Source: Pedobacter sp. N36a | GTDB lineage: Bacteria > Bacteroidota > Bacteroidia > Sphingobacteriales > Sphingobacteriaceae | Length of the DNA: 64,000 nt | Direction of reading: 5' to 3' | Assembly (NCBI RefSeq): GCF_014472395.1 | Contig: NZ_JACSZW010000014.1 | Span: forward strand, 32,694 to 96,693 | In this document: piece after piece, positions 63,543-64,000 of the stretch | How the letters are laid out: each line of letters starts with the position of its first letter | Numbering within the stretch: the first letter of the stretch is position 1 | Made by a program: the position numbers and the translations under genes | The notes under the pieces: model-generated | What the model was told of the DNA's origin: nothing | The model's database searches: none | The model's input: the letters and a program-made list of their open reading frames with translations, nothing else

Positions 63543-63615
63543 GATTCCGTAGCTCAGCTGGTAGAGCATTACACTTTTAATGTAGTGGTCCTGGGTTCGA
63601 ATCCCAGCGGGATCA
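63543..63615 (+). tRNA. tRNA-Lys (anticodon TTT)
   Basis: 73 bases. The acceptor stem pairs GATTCCG with CGGGATC, the D-arm is GCTCAGCTGGTAGAGC, the anticodon loop CTTTTAA gives anticodon TTT, and the T-arm has GGTTCGAATCC. The discriminator is A; CCA is not encoded. Confidence 0.97.
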
Positions 63616-63638
63616 CAAGAAATAGTAACAAAACGTTT

Positions 63639-63676
63639 AAAAGCCTGAAAATCAATTGATTGCAGGCTTTTTGTTT
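63639..63676 (+). terminator. Terminator after tRNA-Lys
   Basis: 9-bp stem (63639-63647 with 63663-63671) with a 15-base loop that includes the palindrome ATCAATTGAT, followed by TTGTTTTT. It ends the tRNA transcript. Confidence 0.85.
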
Positions 63677-63724
63677 TTACCCAAAACTACAGTTTATTCA
63701 ATAAATCACATATAAAATTGAGTG

Positions 63725-63763
63725 ATTCGGTGAGTAAATTGAAGTTCCCCCGACTCACCGAAT
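63725..63763. repeat. Inverted repeat at probable left end of an insertion sequence
   Basis: Perfect 11-bp arms ATTCGGTGAGT (63725-63735) and ACTCACCGAAT (63753-63763) with a 17-base loop. It lies about 100 bases before a transposase-like frame, where IS elements often carry a hairpin that blocks incoming transcription. The exact IS border is not visible. Confidence 0.45.
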
Positions 63764-63865
63764 AAACGCATTAACATTCTGATATTCAGGGATCAAGCGG
63801 AATTCTTGGGGGGAAGGAAATAAATTCTTTCTTTTGCATTCGTAAACCAAACGAAAATTTTCATT

Positions 63866-64000
63866 TTGAGTCAAGCCGAGCAAACCCTGATCAGTTTATT
63901 ATTACCGGAAGGTATTCTGGATTATTTTGAATTAACGCAGGTAGAAAAAGAAGGTAAGATGCTAAACATCTACCTTGAAGAGAAAAATATAGCCCCAGAT
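63866..64000 (+). mobile_element. ISAon1-type transposase N-terminal region protein (partial)
   Basis: The frame is open from 63824 past the window edge and has no ATG before residue 33, so TTG at 63866 is the likely start. The product reads SQAEQTLISLLLPEGILDYF, then ELTQVEKEGKMLNIYLEEKN. The LLLPEG(I/V)L-YFE opening is what I recall from the short N-terminal protein of ISAon1-family elements in Bacteroidota, which is followed by the DDE transposase gene. Only about 45 codons are seen, so the call is moderate. Confidence 0.55.

Overview
The window looks like chromosomal DNA of a Bacteroidota member, most likely Sphingobacteriaceae and Pedobacter-like. The evidence is three SusC/SusD pairs, two ECF sigma/FecR modules driving STN-type SusC receptors, outer-membrane lipoproteins with short lipobox signals, A-rich ribosome binding sites and several matches to the Bacteroidota promoter (TTG, about 19 bases, TAnnTTTG). 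The species call is inference; no rRNA or phylogenetic marker is present.

Layout. (1) 1-8484, minus strand: ECF sigma, FecR, STN-SusC, SusD, a terminator, then a DUF2931-like membrane protein cut by the window edge. (2) 8590-10180: a small secreted protein, an NAD(P)-dependent epimerase that appears internally shortened, and an acetyltransferase remnant. (3) 10178-17600, minus: SusC, SusD and an M14 peptidase behind a long leader. That leader encodes a 43-residue peptide ending in a cysteine cluster, followed by small hairpins and preceded by paired palindromic operators. I consider it the most interesting regulatory signal here, a candidate cysteine/sulfur-responsive attenuator. (4) 17783-18500: an orphan CheB-type methylesterase and the decayed C-terminus of an OmpR-type regulator. 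(5) 18706-31128, minus: a second sigma/FecR/STN-SusC/SusD module with a lipoprotein and a large zinc metalloprotease, closed by a strong terminator, then a separate TonB-dependent receptor. (6) 31288-37104, plus: a siderophore-type operon (binding lipoprotein, FecCD permease, ATPase, GNAT, TonB siderophore receptor). (7) 37259-38391: an alpha/beta hydrolase and a truncated serine hydrolase that ends at the urease locus.

(8) 38388-48570, minus: response regulator and histidine kinase, porin, ureABCEFGD, hypA, hypB and a second ureE-like gene. The nickel-hydrogenase chaperones HypA/HypB sit in a urease cluster with no hydrogenase in view, and UreC carries an unusual twin-arginine-like N-terminal extension. 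Direct repeats next to a promoter-like box upstream of the porin suggest control by the adjacent two-component system. (9) 48888-51555, minus: a lipoprotein, a cyclophilin and a Tat-exported Gfo/Idh/MocA oxidoreductase. (10) 51759-56847, plus: TetR regulator, an ABC exporter half with degenerate ATPase motifs, an HlyD-type adaptor and a TolC-like channel. (11) 56904-59799: DUF2141 protein, epimerase, a small unknown protein and an S74-like secreted protein. (12) 59881-62997, minus: glpD-glpK. (13) 63543-64000: tRNA-Lys(TTT) with promoter and terminator, then what looks like the left end of an ISAon1-type insertion sequence running out of the window.

The genes mostly serve capture of peptides or glycans and metals at the outer membrane (SusCD, TonB receptors, secreted peptidases), nitrogen from urea, and efflux. 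No CRISPR array, rRNA or prophage was seen.
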